A DNA stretch of 64,000 nucleotides from Flagellimonas profundi (GTDB lineage Bacteria > Bacteroidota > Bacteroidia > Flavobacteriales > Flavobacteriaceae): assembly GCF_017313275.1 (NCBI RefSeq), contig NZ_JAFLNM010000004.1, positions 62,001 through 126,000 on the forward strand, in the 5' to 3' direction. Position numbers and translations under genes: made by a program. The first letter of the stretch is position 1. Each line of letters begins with the position of its first letter. Below the pieces are notes generated by a model that did no database searches, was not told the origin of the DNA, and was given only the letters and a program-made list of their open reading frames with translations. This document shows positions 34,501-42,138 of this stretch, piece by piece.

Positions 34501-34769
34501 TAAATATTTTTGACGGAACAACCATTCGTTTACAGGAAGCCTCTTTAGGATACTCCATTCCAAAGAAAATGTTGGATAAAACACCTTTTGGCAGCTTATC
34601 CTTAACACTATCCGGTTCCAACCTATGGTACAAAGCGGTGAACTTCCCGGATGATATCCGCTACGACACCAACTCATCTAGTACCGGTGTAGGTAACGGA
34701 CAAGGGATTGATTTCTTCACTGGACCATCTACAAGAAGATATGGTCTTACCGTAAGGGCATCATTTTAA
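31527..34769 (+). CDS. SusC/RagA-type TonB-dependent outer-membrane transporter
   Basis: This 1080-residue protein has a signal peptide (about 1-22, ending AFAHAQ) and a CarboxypepD_reg-like domain (about 24-110, GTVTDQEGVPLPGVNIIVKG). A TonB-box/plug segment (about 115-240, with VLYGNRGRNGVILITTKG) and a long 22-strand-type barrel follow. Such proteins import oligomers across the outer membrane together with a SusD lid. The partner follows 29 nt downstream. There are no glycoside hydrolases, sulfatases or proteases in the operon, so the ligand could be a glycan or peptide and cannot be assigned. Confidence 0.95.
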   Translation: MKVKKLFGALMAMCLSIAFAHAQEKTVTGTVTDQEGVPLPGVNIIVKGTVRGTQSDFDGNYAIEANEGDVLVFSYLGQRTQEISVGAASTLDVQMQEDASQLEEVVVTAQGIVREKRSLGYSVTTVESEKVESRPEADVARVLNGKVAGVNITSNNGMSGSGTNIIIRGYSSATQSNQPLFIVDGIPFDSGTNTQTNFLDGNTESSRFLDLDPNNIESVSVLKGLSATVLYGNRGRNGVILITTKGAATGDAPSKTEVSVTQSVFMSNAVLPKFQDNYGGGFHQGFGFFFSNWGPRFDRTDDDGIAQAGQFIRTGANGVALLRHPFNYIADPTLIAGYEDLLNTEYPYKPYNGVEEFFRTGYVYSSSVNVRGGSEKVNYNANYGRTEDIGVTPGNRLLRNNFSLGGNATLSNNLTVSGVFNFARTGYKSPPNAVSTGSGAAFNGSAIFGDVLYTPRSVDLTNIPFQAADGRSLYYRSGNDIQNPYWTVANSKTSQETDRFTGNVSMSYAINDWMNLTYRVGLDTYTELNFYGQNRGGVDGPTLGILRTTSVRNSIWNHDLILSAEKSLSEDLNLTATFGANSRRDTYAQDGIESQGQLVFGVLEHFNFTTPSSVNSFSGSNLNQNFEENLVGVYLDATLSYKDLLYLNVVGRNDWSSTLERENNSLFYPGASLSFIPTTAFPALQGNVLNYAKLRVGYGSSAGFPTPFNTRDVLSLGARTFVDLNGNVVSGNTVSDVLGNRDLSPERVQELEIGLDTRLFNRLNFNLSLYQKSTTDLITNRTLDSSTGFRSTFVNIGEVETKGIEADYDLNILRESEDGIGFNLAGNFTASETTVTDLAEGTNNILLTFAVSGEAANYAVEGRPFGVLLGSTIQRDDNGNKVVGSNGRYLVDNNITEIGDPNPDWTTALIPTITFKNFTLSANLQYRHGGDVYSVTTAGLIGRGVVDADDPIHRESNYVLPGVFADGTPNDVAISSTEFGFNTFFAGGINEVNIFDGTTIRLQEASLGYSIPKKMLDKTPFGSLSLTLSGSNLWYKAVNFPDDIRYDTNSSSTGVGNGQGIDFFTGPSTRRYGLTVRASF

Positions 34770-34798
34770 TAGCAGCTAACAGAATCAAAAAATATATT

Positions 34799-36514
34799 AT
34801 GAAAAAAATATCAAATATACTAAGTCTCCTAATCGCTGCACTGACAGTTATGTTGGGCTGTGAGACAACCTCTTTGGATGTTGTGGAGAGTCCTAACGCA
34901 TTAAATCCGTCGCAGGCAAGCGTTGATTTCTTTTTGAATCAAATACAGCTGATGACAGCACAAATCCACTCTGGTGAAGAGGGACGTGCGGAAAACGGCC
35001 TCAGCCAGTTTGGTATGGAGCCGGTGAGAATGCAACACGGTTTTGGACCGACCTATCGTGAGAATTACGACCCATCGGATTTTGATAGGGTTTGGGACAA
35101 CGTTTATGCACGAGCATTGATTGATATCAGAACCATGAATCCCTTGGCTGAAGAAGCGGGGCAATATACCCATATCGCCATCGGTCAAATTTTAGAGGCG
35201 TACATTATGATGTCCATGGTGGACTTCTTCGGAGATGTACCTTACTCAGAAGCAGTGGCAGGTGGCGAAGGCATACTAAATCCCTCCTTGGATTCAGGAG
35301 CTTCCATTTATCAGGCCGCAGACCAACTTTTGATTGATGCCATAGCCAATCTCAACAAAGATGAAACTTCATTGCCATTGGATGATCTTTTCTACAATGG
35401 TAACGAAGGACAATGGAAGAAAGTGGCCAATACCATGCGCCTTAAACTTTACTTGCAAACTCGTTTGGCCAGTGCCGAAGGTTTTGGGGCATCGGTCTCC
35501 ACTTCTCGAATCAACGAGTTGATCAGTGGTAACCAACTGATTTTGGATGCTTCCGATGATTTCTTCTTCCAGTGGGGCACCAACAATGCCTCACCAGATA
35601 GTAGACATCCTTATTTTGATGCCAATTATGATGGTGCCGGGCCAAGTTCCGACTTTTACACTTCCAACTATTATATGGATTTGATGGCCAATCAGTACAG
35701 TGAGCCCGACCCAAGAATCAGGTATTACTTCTACAGACAACAATCGGATTTTTCGGGTGCAGATGTAGTCACCAAAGAATGTGTTACCGAAATATCCCTT
35801 CCAGCGTGGTGGGACCCTACCCAACCTTATTGTTTGGTACCCTCTACCAATGGCTTGAGCGGATATTGGGGAAGAAACCACTTGGATGACGATGGTATTC
35901 CACCAGATGATGCCTTTAGAACATTACATGGCACATATCCCGTTGGAGGTCCTTTTGATGATAACTCCTTTAGAAATGTATCCGGTTCCAGCGCAGTTAA
36001 CGAAGGCTTGGCAGGCGCAGGTATTTCACCTATCCTAATGTCTTCCTACACCTATTTCATGTTGGCAGAAGCATCGTTGACATTGAATACAACAGGAAAT
36101 GCAAGGGATTATCTGGAAACAGGAATCAGACAATCCATGGGTACCGTCGCAAACTTCGGAGCATCGTTGGCCAGTGGTACGGGTTACGAGGCAAATGCAA
36201 CGGCAATCGACAATCATGTTGCCGAAATATTGGCCAGCTACGATGCTGGGGACAATACGGACAAACTCCGCATTATTGTAGAGCAATATTTTATAGCACT
36301 GTGGTGCAATGGTATAGAAGCTTACAACACTTACCGAAGAACCGGTCAACCGGACAATCTCACCCCTGCATTTACCACACCTGACCCAGGAACGTTCCTA
36401 AGATCTATGTGGTACTCACAGACAGCAGCGGACAGTAACACGAACATCACACAGAAAAGTGCTCCAAGTACCCCAGTGTTCTGGGACACAAACCCTGAAG
36501 GATTCGTTGATTGA
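34799..36514 (+). CDS. SusD/RagB-type surface substrate-binding lipoprotein
   Basis: This 571-residue lipoprotein has lipobox VMLGC (Cys21). It shows the helical TPR-like scaffold of the SusD-like 2 branch (EAYIMMSMVDFFGDVPYSEA and GQWKKVANTMRLKLYLQTRL). It caps the SusC barrel at the cell surface. It is 29 nt after susC and 23 nt before a third lipoprotein gene, so it is co-transcribed with both. Confidence 0.93.
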   Translation: MKKISNILSLLIAALTVMLGCETTSLDVVESPNALNPSQASVDFFLNQIQLMTAQIHSGEEGRAENGLSQFGMEPVRMQHGFGPTYRENYDPSDFDRVWDNVYARALIDIRTMNPLAEEAGQYTHIAIGQILEAYIMMSMVDFFGDVPYSEAVAGGEGILNPSLDSGASIYQAADQLLIDAIANLNKDETSLPLDDLFYNGNEGQWKKVANTMRLKLYLQTRLASAEGFGASVSTSRINELISGNQLILDASDDFFFQWGTNNASPDSRHPYFDANYDGAGPSSDFYTSNYYMDLMANQYSEPDPRIRYYFYRQQSDFSGADVVTKECVTEISLPAWWDPTQPYCLVPSTNGLSGYWGRNHLDDDGIPPDDAFRTLHGTYPVGGPFDDNSFRNVSGSSAVNEGLAGAGISPILMSSYTYFMLAEASLTLNTTGNARDYLETGIRQSMGTVANFGASLASGTGYEANATAIDNHVAEILASYDAGDNTDKLRIIVEQYFIALWCNGIEAYNTYRRTGQPDNLTPAFTTPDPGTFLRSMWYSQTAADSNTNITQKSAPSTPVFWDTNPEGFVD

Positions 36515-36537
36515 TTTCTAACTAAAAAACAATACAG

Positions 36538-37338
36538 ATGAAAAGTAACTTTAAATATATATTCGGTCTTGTTCTCCTAGTTTTGGGAATTGCTGCATGC
36601 GAGGACAGTGACAAAAATCCCCTCAATGTGTTCGAACTCGATGATTCGGCTGCTCCGTATGTGCGAATCCTTTTGGACGAGACCATTGTGGCCAAAGGCG
36701 ACCTTGCCTCTTCCACTTTTTCAGGGACCGTTGACGACCCAAGCGACAATGTCGCTTCTTGGGAACTGAGCGTAACCTTGGAATCAGGAGGTGTCTCCAC
36801 AGATACTGTACAACTGGCGACGATTACGGAGTTTCCAAGTGATATCTCCATCCCTTATACGGACATCGCAAGTGCTTTGGGCATAACGGTAGATGACATT
36901 TCTGGAGGTGATTTTATCCGTTTTTTAGGGAAATCAACAGGGGTTGACGGCACAGAGACCACTGTAGAAAATTATAGTGCCACCGTAACGGGCCAACCAG
37001 AGCAACTCCAAGCGTTTAACTTTATCGTTTTGGTAAAGTGCTCCCCTATTTCGGGAACCACAGTACCCGGCACATGGATTATAGAAATGCAAGACCTTTT
37101 TGGTGATGGCTGGGATGGTGCCTTTGTGACTTTCGAAATCGACGGCGTAGCCACGGATTACACCTTTACCGCCGGTGATGCAGCAACATTCAATGTTGAT
37201 GTTCCCGAAGGTACAAGTGAATTGGTGATTTCATACACGAGTGGGGCTTTTGAAGAAGAACACGTTTACACTATTGAGACACCGGAGGGTGAAGTACTGG
37301 GTCCGTTTGGCCCAAACCCATCTCCATGTATCAATTGA
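36538..37338 (+). CDS. Surface lipoprotein accessory to the SusC/SusD pair, family unknown
   Basis: This 266-residue lipoprotein (GIAAC, Cys at about 21) has at least two beta-rich domains. The second contains DLFGDGWDGAFVTFEIDGVA, a pattern of a small beta-sandwich with a possible Ca-binding GDGWDG loop. The C-terminus ends with a conserved-looking Cys. It is probably an accessory ligand-binding protein of the SusC/SusD complex. A strong terminator follows 20 nt after the stop, closing the three-gene operon. Confidence 0.75.
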   Translation: MKSNFKYIFGLVLLVLGIAACEDSDKNPLNVFELDDSAAPYVRILLDETIVAKGDLASSTFSGTVDDPSDNVASWELSVTLESGGVSTDTVQLATITEFPSDISIPYTDIASALGITVDDISGGDFIRFLGKSTGVDGTETTVENYSATVTGQPEQLQAFNFIVLVKCSPISGTTVPGTWIIEMQDLFGDGWDGAFVTFEIDGVATDYTFTAGDAATFNVDVPEGTSELVISYTSGAFEEEHVYTIETPEGEVLGPFGPNPSPCIN

Positions 37339-37358
37339 TTTTTACATATTGTTCAAAA

Positions 37359-37392
37359 GAAAGACCCGTTCCAATTGGAGCGGGTCTTTTGT
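37359..37392 (+). terminator. Rho-independent terminator of SusC-SusD-lipoprotein operon
   Basis: AAGACCCG (37361-37368) pairs with CGGGTCTT (37381-37388), with extra inner pairing, followed by T-rich sequence. Confidence 0.85.
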
Positions 37393-37503
37393 TTTGTCGT
37401 AAAAATGGTTCTTATCGGTCGGGATGAGTACTCGTTGTTGAGGATTTCCGAAAAAAACCAGGTGTTGATGTAGTTTAGAGGTAACTAAAAAAAAACAATC
37501 TTC

Positions 37504-37594
37504 AAAACAGCCTTGAAACCCAAAATATCTTTTCAAAAGTATTTGTTTCATTTTTTGAATGTATTTGAATTAGTCCAATCCTCAAGGCTGTTTT
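37504..37594. repeat. 13-bp perfect inverted repeat with 65-bp spacer
   Basis: AAAACAGCCTTGA (37504-37516) and its exact complement TCAAGGCTGTTTT (37582-37594) flank an AT-rich 65-bp interval upstream of the MFS gene. It may be a large hairpin, an operator pair or the ends of a lost small element. Confidence 0.55.
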
Positions 37595-37667
37595 CTTTAG
37601 TTTTGCGTGAGGTAATTCAAAATAGAATTAAGCAAAAATCCTTGCGCCACTTTCAATTCTTAGGGCT

Positions 37668-37675
37668 TACCTTTG
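37668..37675 (+). promoter_or_regulatory. Bacteroidetes -7 promoter element upstream of MFS gene
   Basis: TACCTTTG fits the TAnnTTTG consensus, with CTTG (37641-37644) as a possible -33 element 23 nt upstream. It makes a start codon at 37673 unlikely and favours TTG 37694. A second TAnnTTTG (TAGTTTTG) lies at 37598-37605. Confidence 0.5.
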
Positions 37676-37693
37676 CACCTTAAGAAAACAAGC

Positions 37694-38878
37694 TTGGACA
37701 ATACCCCTCAATCTACCAATAAAAAAGCCCTTTTATCTCTTGCCATAGGAGGGTTCGGAATAGGTCTTACTGAATTTGTGATCATGGGGATTCTGCCCAA
37801 CATTGCGGATTCGTTGGACATATCAATTCCCAAAGCAGGCCATTTTATCGCCATTTATGCCTTAGGTGTGGTTATTGGTGCTCCTGTAATGGCACGAATC
37901 ACAAACAATCTAAATCCCAAAAAAACCTTGTTGTTTCTAATGCTGTGGTTTACGCTGTTCAATACGCTGTCCGCTTTTTCTGGCAACTATTGGGTGATGA
38001 TGTTGTTCCGTTTTTTATCCGGCATGCCCCACGGTGCTTTTTTTGGTATTGGAGCAGTAGTTTCGGGCTACTTGGCCAAACCTGGAAAGTCCGCACAAGC
38101 CATGGCCATAATGTTTTCCGGATTGACCGTTGCCAATATTCTGGGTGTACCGCTGGGAACCTATATTGGTCAAGAATTACATTGGAGCTATTCGTTTATG
38201 CTTGTCGGGATTGCAGGAATCGCAACCTTATCCAGTCTCTATTTTTGGATGCCAAAAAAAGAATTGGAAGAGGCGGACAATCCCAAATCACAAAGTCCAT
38301 CGCCTGGACTGCGCAATAAAAAACTATGGGCTTTGATCATTTTGACAACAGTTGGTACGGGAGGCTTTTTTGCCTGGTATAGCTACATTGCACCTTTGGT
38401 GATCAATGTAACTAAACTCCCAGAAGCAAATGTTGGGTACATCATGATAGTGGCGGGGGTAGGAATGTTCTTTGGCAACTTTTTGGGTGCACGAATGGTA
38501 GAAATCTTCAACCCTGTAAAATCAGTCGTCATTAGTATGCTCAGCATGACCACCATACTTTTTTTGAACTCCATTTTTGCCAGTAACCAGATTGCCATAT
38601 TTGTGCTAAGCTTTATTGTAGGGGTTATTACCTTCTCCATTACGGCCCCTATTCAAATTGCAATCATAAAGGCGGCCAAAGGTGCAGAGAAACTGGGCTC
38701 TTCCATGAACCAAAGTGCTTTTAACATGGGAAATGCTTCAGGAGCTTATTTAGGGGGGTTGCCCATGGTATTTGGGCTTGGTTTCAACTACGCGAGTGTT
38801 GTTGGAAGTATTTTGGCTTTTATTGGCGCCTGCATCGGGATTGCAATTTTGTATACCCAGAAAAGCAAAAAGAAATAG
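37694..38878 (+). CDS. MFS transporter, AraJ/sugar-efflux-like
   Basis: This protein of about 394 residues has 12 predicted membrane helices. It begins with FGIGLTEFVIMGILPNIADS, the signature of the DHA1/AraJ-type drug-sugar antiporter subfamily, with the loop sequence VLSFIVGVITFS later on. It probably exports small molecules by proton antiport; the substrate is unknown. No ATG precedes the first helix. TTG 37694 gives a short leader and leaves the upstream -7 element free; TTG 37673 lies within that element. It stands alone between the two SusC/SusD loci. Confidence 0.85.
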   Translation: MDNTPQSTNKKALLSLAIGGFGIGLTEFVIMGILPNIADSLDISIPKAGHFIAIYALGVVIGAPVMARITNNLNPKKTLLFLMLWFTLFNTLSAFSGNYWVMMLFRFLSGMPHGAFFGIGAVVSGYLAKPGKSAQAMAIMFSGLTVANILGVPLGTYIGQELHWSYSFMLVGIAGIATLSSLYFWMPKKELEEADNPKSQSPSPGLRNKKLWALIILTTVGTGGFFAWYSYIAPLVINVTKLPEANVGYIMIVAGVGMFFGNFLGARMVEIFNPVKSVVISMLSMTTILFLNSIFASNQIAIFVLSFIVGVITFSITAPIQIAIIKAAKGAEKLGSSMNQSAFNMGNASGAYLGGLPMVFGLGFNYASVVGSILAFIGACIGIAILYTQKSKKK

Positions 38879-39066
38879 GGGTAAATCGGTATTGGGAACA
38901 ATCTCCCTTTTTCACCTACTTCCAGTAAACCTTGAAGAAACCTATCCCATCAACCTCGCTGCCCAAACTTTGAATTCCATGTAAAATACTTTGTATATTG
39001 TAAAAACACCAATTATTAAATAGTGCTTAAATTTATGTTTTTGGTGTACAATTAAACTGATCCATA

Positions 39067-41865
39067 TTGAGGCCACATATTTTTTATTTACTGGTTTTGC
39101 TTTGCTCAACAATGCTGGGTCAAGAACTGCCTCCCATAAAAAATTATACCACAAAAGAATACAATGGTGAGTTTCAGAACTGGGCAATAACACAATCCCC
39201 ATCAAACAATATTTATATAGCCAACCATACCAGTCTTTTGGAGTTCGATGGTAGCAAATGGCATCAGTACAAATTGCCTACTTCCCCCATTATAAGGTCG
39301 GTAAAAGCAGCTGGAGATAAAATTTATACAGGCTCCTATCGCGAATTCGGCTATTGGACCAAACAGGATAATGGTGAACTTGTTTACACCTCATTATCCC
39401 AAAAAATGGAAATACCCATGGCCGAAGACGAAGAGTTTTGGGATATTCTTGTGTTGGAGCAATGGGTACTCTTCCAATCTTTGGACAGGATCTATATATA
39501 TGATCATGCCGAAGATACCTTTAAAGTTATTGAAGCGAATTCCGACAAGGCCAATCTAAGTTTAGTTAACAACAATGTATATTTTCAAATTGCCAGAAAA
39601 GGGCTTTTCACCATTCAAAATGGCGAATCTGCATTAGTGAGCAATGATCCCGTTTTTACGGATGAACCCATTGTTGGGCTATATGGGATAGACAATGATA
39701 TTTTAGCGGTAACGGAAGGTTCCCGTTTTTACAAATTCGATTCAGAGTCCCTTGAGCCATGGAAAACGGCGATGGATACCATAAACATCAAACTCTATAG
39801 TAGTATTCAACTCAATGATGGTTCTTTTATATTGGGAAGCATTTCCAACGGATTTTACCATCTCTCACAAAATGGAGATTCCATTATTGAAAATATTGAT
39901 CAGGAGAAAGGCCTTAACAATAATACCGTACTATCGCTTTTTGAAGATTCCGATAATAACCTATGGCTAGGTTTGGACAATGGCCTAAGCATCATAAATT
40001 TATACGCTCCTTTTAATGAGTATGTCGACAAACTGGGAAATCTAGGTCTGGTATATTCCGCCTTGAACCATAATGGGTACCTCTACCTTGGCACCAACCA
40101 AGGATTGTTCTATAGAAAAACAGAGTCTTCAAATCCATTCCGAATGATTGATGGGACGGAAGGTCAGGTCTGGAACCTACAACTTTTGGACTCCACGGTT
40201 TTTTGCGGACACAACAATGGAACCTTTGTCGTAAAAAATGATGAGGCCGAACTTATTTCGGATTTTCCAGGTACTTGGGGCATAAAACCAATACAAAACC
40301 ATGACAATCTTTTATTGCAGGGCAATTATAACGGACTAAGTATCCTAGAAAAGAAAAAAGGTTCTTGGACTTTTCGAAACTCAATTGAAGGGTTTACGGT
40401 TTCCAGTAGGTTTTTTGAATTAGATTCTTTGGAAGTAGTTGTAAACCACGAACAAAAGGGGTTATATTTTATTGAATTACAATCCGACTTTAGGAAAACA
40501 AAGCAAGTTATAAACAAGGAAGGGTTTGGCCACAGTTCCAACATTTTCAGTTTTCAGGACCAGATACATTACAAGACCAACTCAGGGGTCTATACCATAA
40601 AAAACGAAAATGATATTAAAATTGATAGTACATTGACCCAAATGGTTCTTGCAAACAATAACGGGCAGATAAGCATCATAATTCCCGAAAAATCAGAACA
40701 GCGTTTGTGGTTCTTCACTAATAGTGGTATCCAATATGTTTCCCAAAGCACCTTGAGCAACAAATTAAATTCCTCCAACATTTCCATACCTAGCGATATT
40801 AGATCGAATTTGGGAGTTTCTGGATTTGAAAATATTTCCAAAATTGCTGAGTCCAAATATTTGATCGGAAGTTCCAACGGCTATGTATCGCTAGACTTGG
40901 CCAAAGTTGAATCATCCGACAAGGAAATACATATAAACTCCATTTATTATGGTGGGTATCAAGAATTGTCCTCAAAGGCACCTATAAACAGTAATAATGA
41001 ACAGTTCAAATACGCCAACAACAACGTAAGATTCGAATTTAGTGTTCCCGAGTACGATAAATATACTGAGGTAAGGTACCAGTATAAAATGGAGAATCTC
41101 TACAATGGATGGAGCGAATGGTCCGAATCGTCCGAGGCTACATTCAAAAATTTAGCATTTGGCGACTACACTTTTACGGTAAGGGCGATGGTCGGCAACA
41201 GTATTAGCCAAAACACGGCTTCGTACAGTTTCACGATATCACGGCCCTGGTATCTTTCTAACCTTGCTCTAGCACTATACACGATTGGTTTATTCCTACT
41301 GTTTGTTTTGATACATAGGCTTTACAAGAGTTACTATAAGAGAAAGCAAGAGTCGTTGATAAAACGAAACAAAAAAGAGTTAGAACGCAGGGAACTTGAA
41401 GAGAAAGAGCGTATAGCTAAAATACAGACTGAGAAACTCCAAAACGAAATAGAAAATAAAAACCGGGAGCTGGCCATTTCCACCATGAGCCTTGTAAAAA
41501 AGAACAAGTTCCTTTCTTCGCTAAAATCCCAACTTAAGGAAGTTCCAAATAAGGACAGAAGTATAAAAACTGTAATTAAGGAAATAGACAACAATATAAA
41601 CAGCGAGGACGACTGGAAGTTTTTTGAAGATGCATTCAATAATGCGGATAGGGACTTTTTAAAAAGAATAAAAGCAAAACACGATAGCCTTACCAATAAC
41701 GACCTTCGTTTATGTGCCTATTTAAGACTCAACCTATCCTCAAAAGAAATAGCCCCGCTGCTTAACATTTCTGTAAAAAGTGTGGAAATGAAAAGGTATA
41801 GACTGCGGAAAAAATTCGATTTGCCCCATCACGATAACCTTATAGACTACATTTTAAACTTTTAG
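39067..41865 (+). CDS. Propeller/Y_Y_Y sensor with LuxR-type HTH (SusR-like PUL regulator)
   Basis: This 932-residue protein has an N-terminal signal (FYLLVLLCSTMLGQ) and a two-component-regulator-type beta-propeller (about 30-640). A Y_Y_Y immunoglobulin-like domain (about 650-725, YRYQYKMENLYNGWSEW-like) leads to one membrane span (about 728-751). A long cytoplasmic coiled coil (about 755-860) and a C-terminal LuxR/GerE-like HTH (RLNLSSKEIAPLLNISVKSV) follow. There is no histidine kinase, so signalling runs directly from the periplasmic sensor to DNA. It starts at TTG. It sits upstream of, and is codirectional with, the laminarin-type locus that it probably controls. Confidence 0.88.
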   Translation: MRPHIFYLLVLLCSTMLGQELPPIKNYTTKEYNGEFQNWAITQSPSNNIYIANHTSLLEFDGSKWHQYKLPTSPIIRSVKAAGDKIYTGSYREFGYWTKQDNGELVYTSLSQKMEIPMAEDEEFWDILVLEQWVLFQSLDRIYIYDHAEDTFKVIEANSDKANLSLVNNNVYFQIARKGLFTIQNGESALVSNDPVFTDEPIVGLYGIDNDILAVTEGSRFYKFDSESLEPWKTAMDTINIKLYSSIQLNDGSFILGSISNGFYHLSQNGDSIIENIDQEKGLNNNTVLSLFEDSDNNLWLGLDNGLSIINLYAPFNEYVDKLGNLGLVYSALNHNGYLYLGTNQGLFYRKTESSNPFRMIDGTEGQVWNLQLLDSTVFCGHNNGTFVVKNDEAELISDFPGTWGIKPIQNHDNLLLQGNYNGLSILEKKKGSWTFRNSIEGFTVSSRFFELDSLEVVVNHEQKGLYFIELQSDFRKTKQVINKEGFGHSSNIFSFQDQIHYKTNSGVYTIKNENDIKIDSTLTQMVLANNNGQISIIIPEKSEQRLWFFTNSGIQYVSQSTLSNKLNSSNISIPSDIRSNLGVSGFENISKIAESKYLIGSSNGYVSLDLAKVESSDKEIHINSIYYGGYQELSSKAPINSNNEQFKYANNNVRFEFSVPEYDKYTEVRYQYKMENLYNGWSEWSESSEATFKNLAFGDYTFTVRAMVGNSISQNTASYSFTISRPWYLSNLALALYTIGLFLLFVLIHRLYKSYYKRKQESLIKRNKKELERRELEEKERIAKIQTEKLQNEIENKNRELAISTMSLVKKNKFLSSLKSQLKEVPNKDRSIKTVIKEIDNNINSEDDWKFFEDAFNNADRDFLKRIKAKHDSLTNNDLRLCAYLRLNLSSKEIAPLLNISVKSVEMKRYRLRKKFDLPHHDNLIDYILNF

Positions 41866-42138
41866 GCAACTCTACTTTTGCCCGTCATCGCCCTACAAAT
41901 CTTAAAATTACCCCTACAATAACACTACGATCGGATAAAAAACGACATTTCACCCCTATGTCCAACTTTATCACTAGACCTATAAATATTTTCAAATCCT
42001 CATATTTTATAGGGTTTAAGTGATAAAAAATCAATTTTAACACTATTAAATTGAAAATGTAGATTTTTTATAGAGGTGGTTCATTTGTTAAGAATACGTT
42101 AAGCCGACTACATTTATCCCAAATCAAATTCACTCAAA

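Noticed and set aside
37673..37693. Upstream TTG start for the MFS gene
   Set aside because: It lies within a good TAnnTTTG promoter element, so TTG 37694 is preferred.
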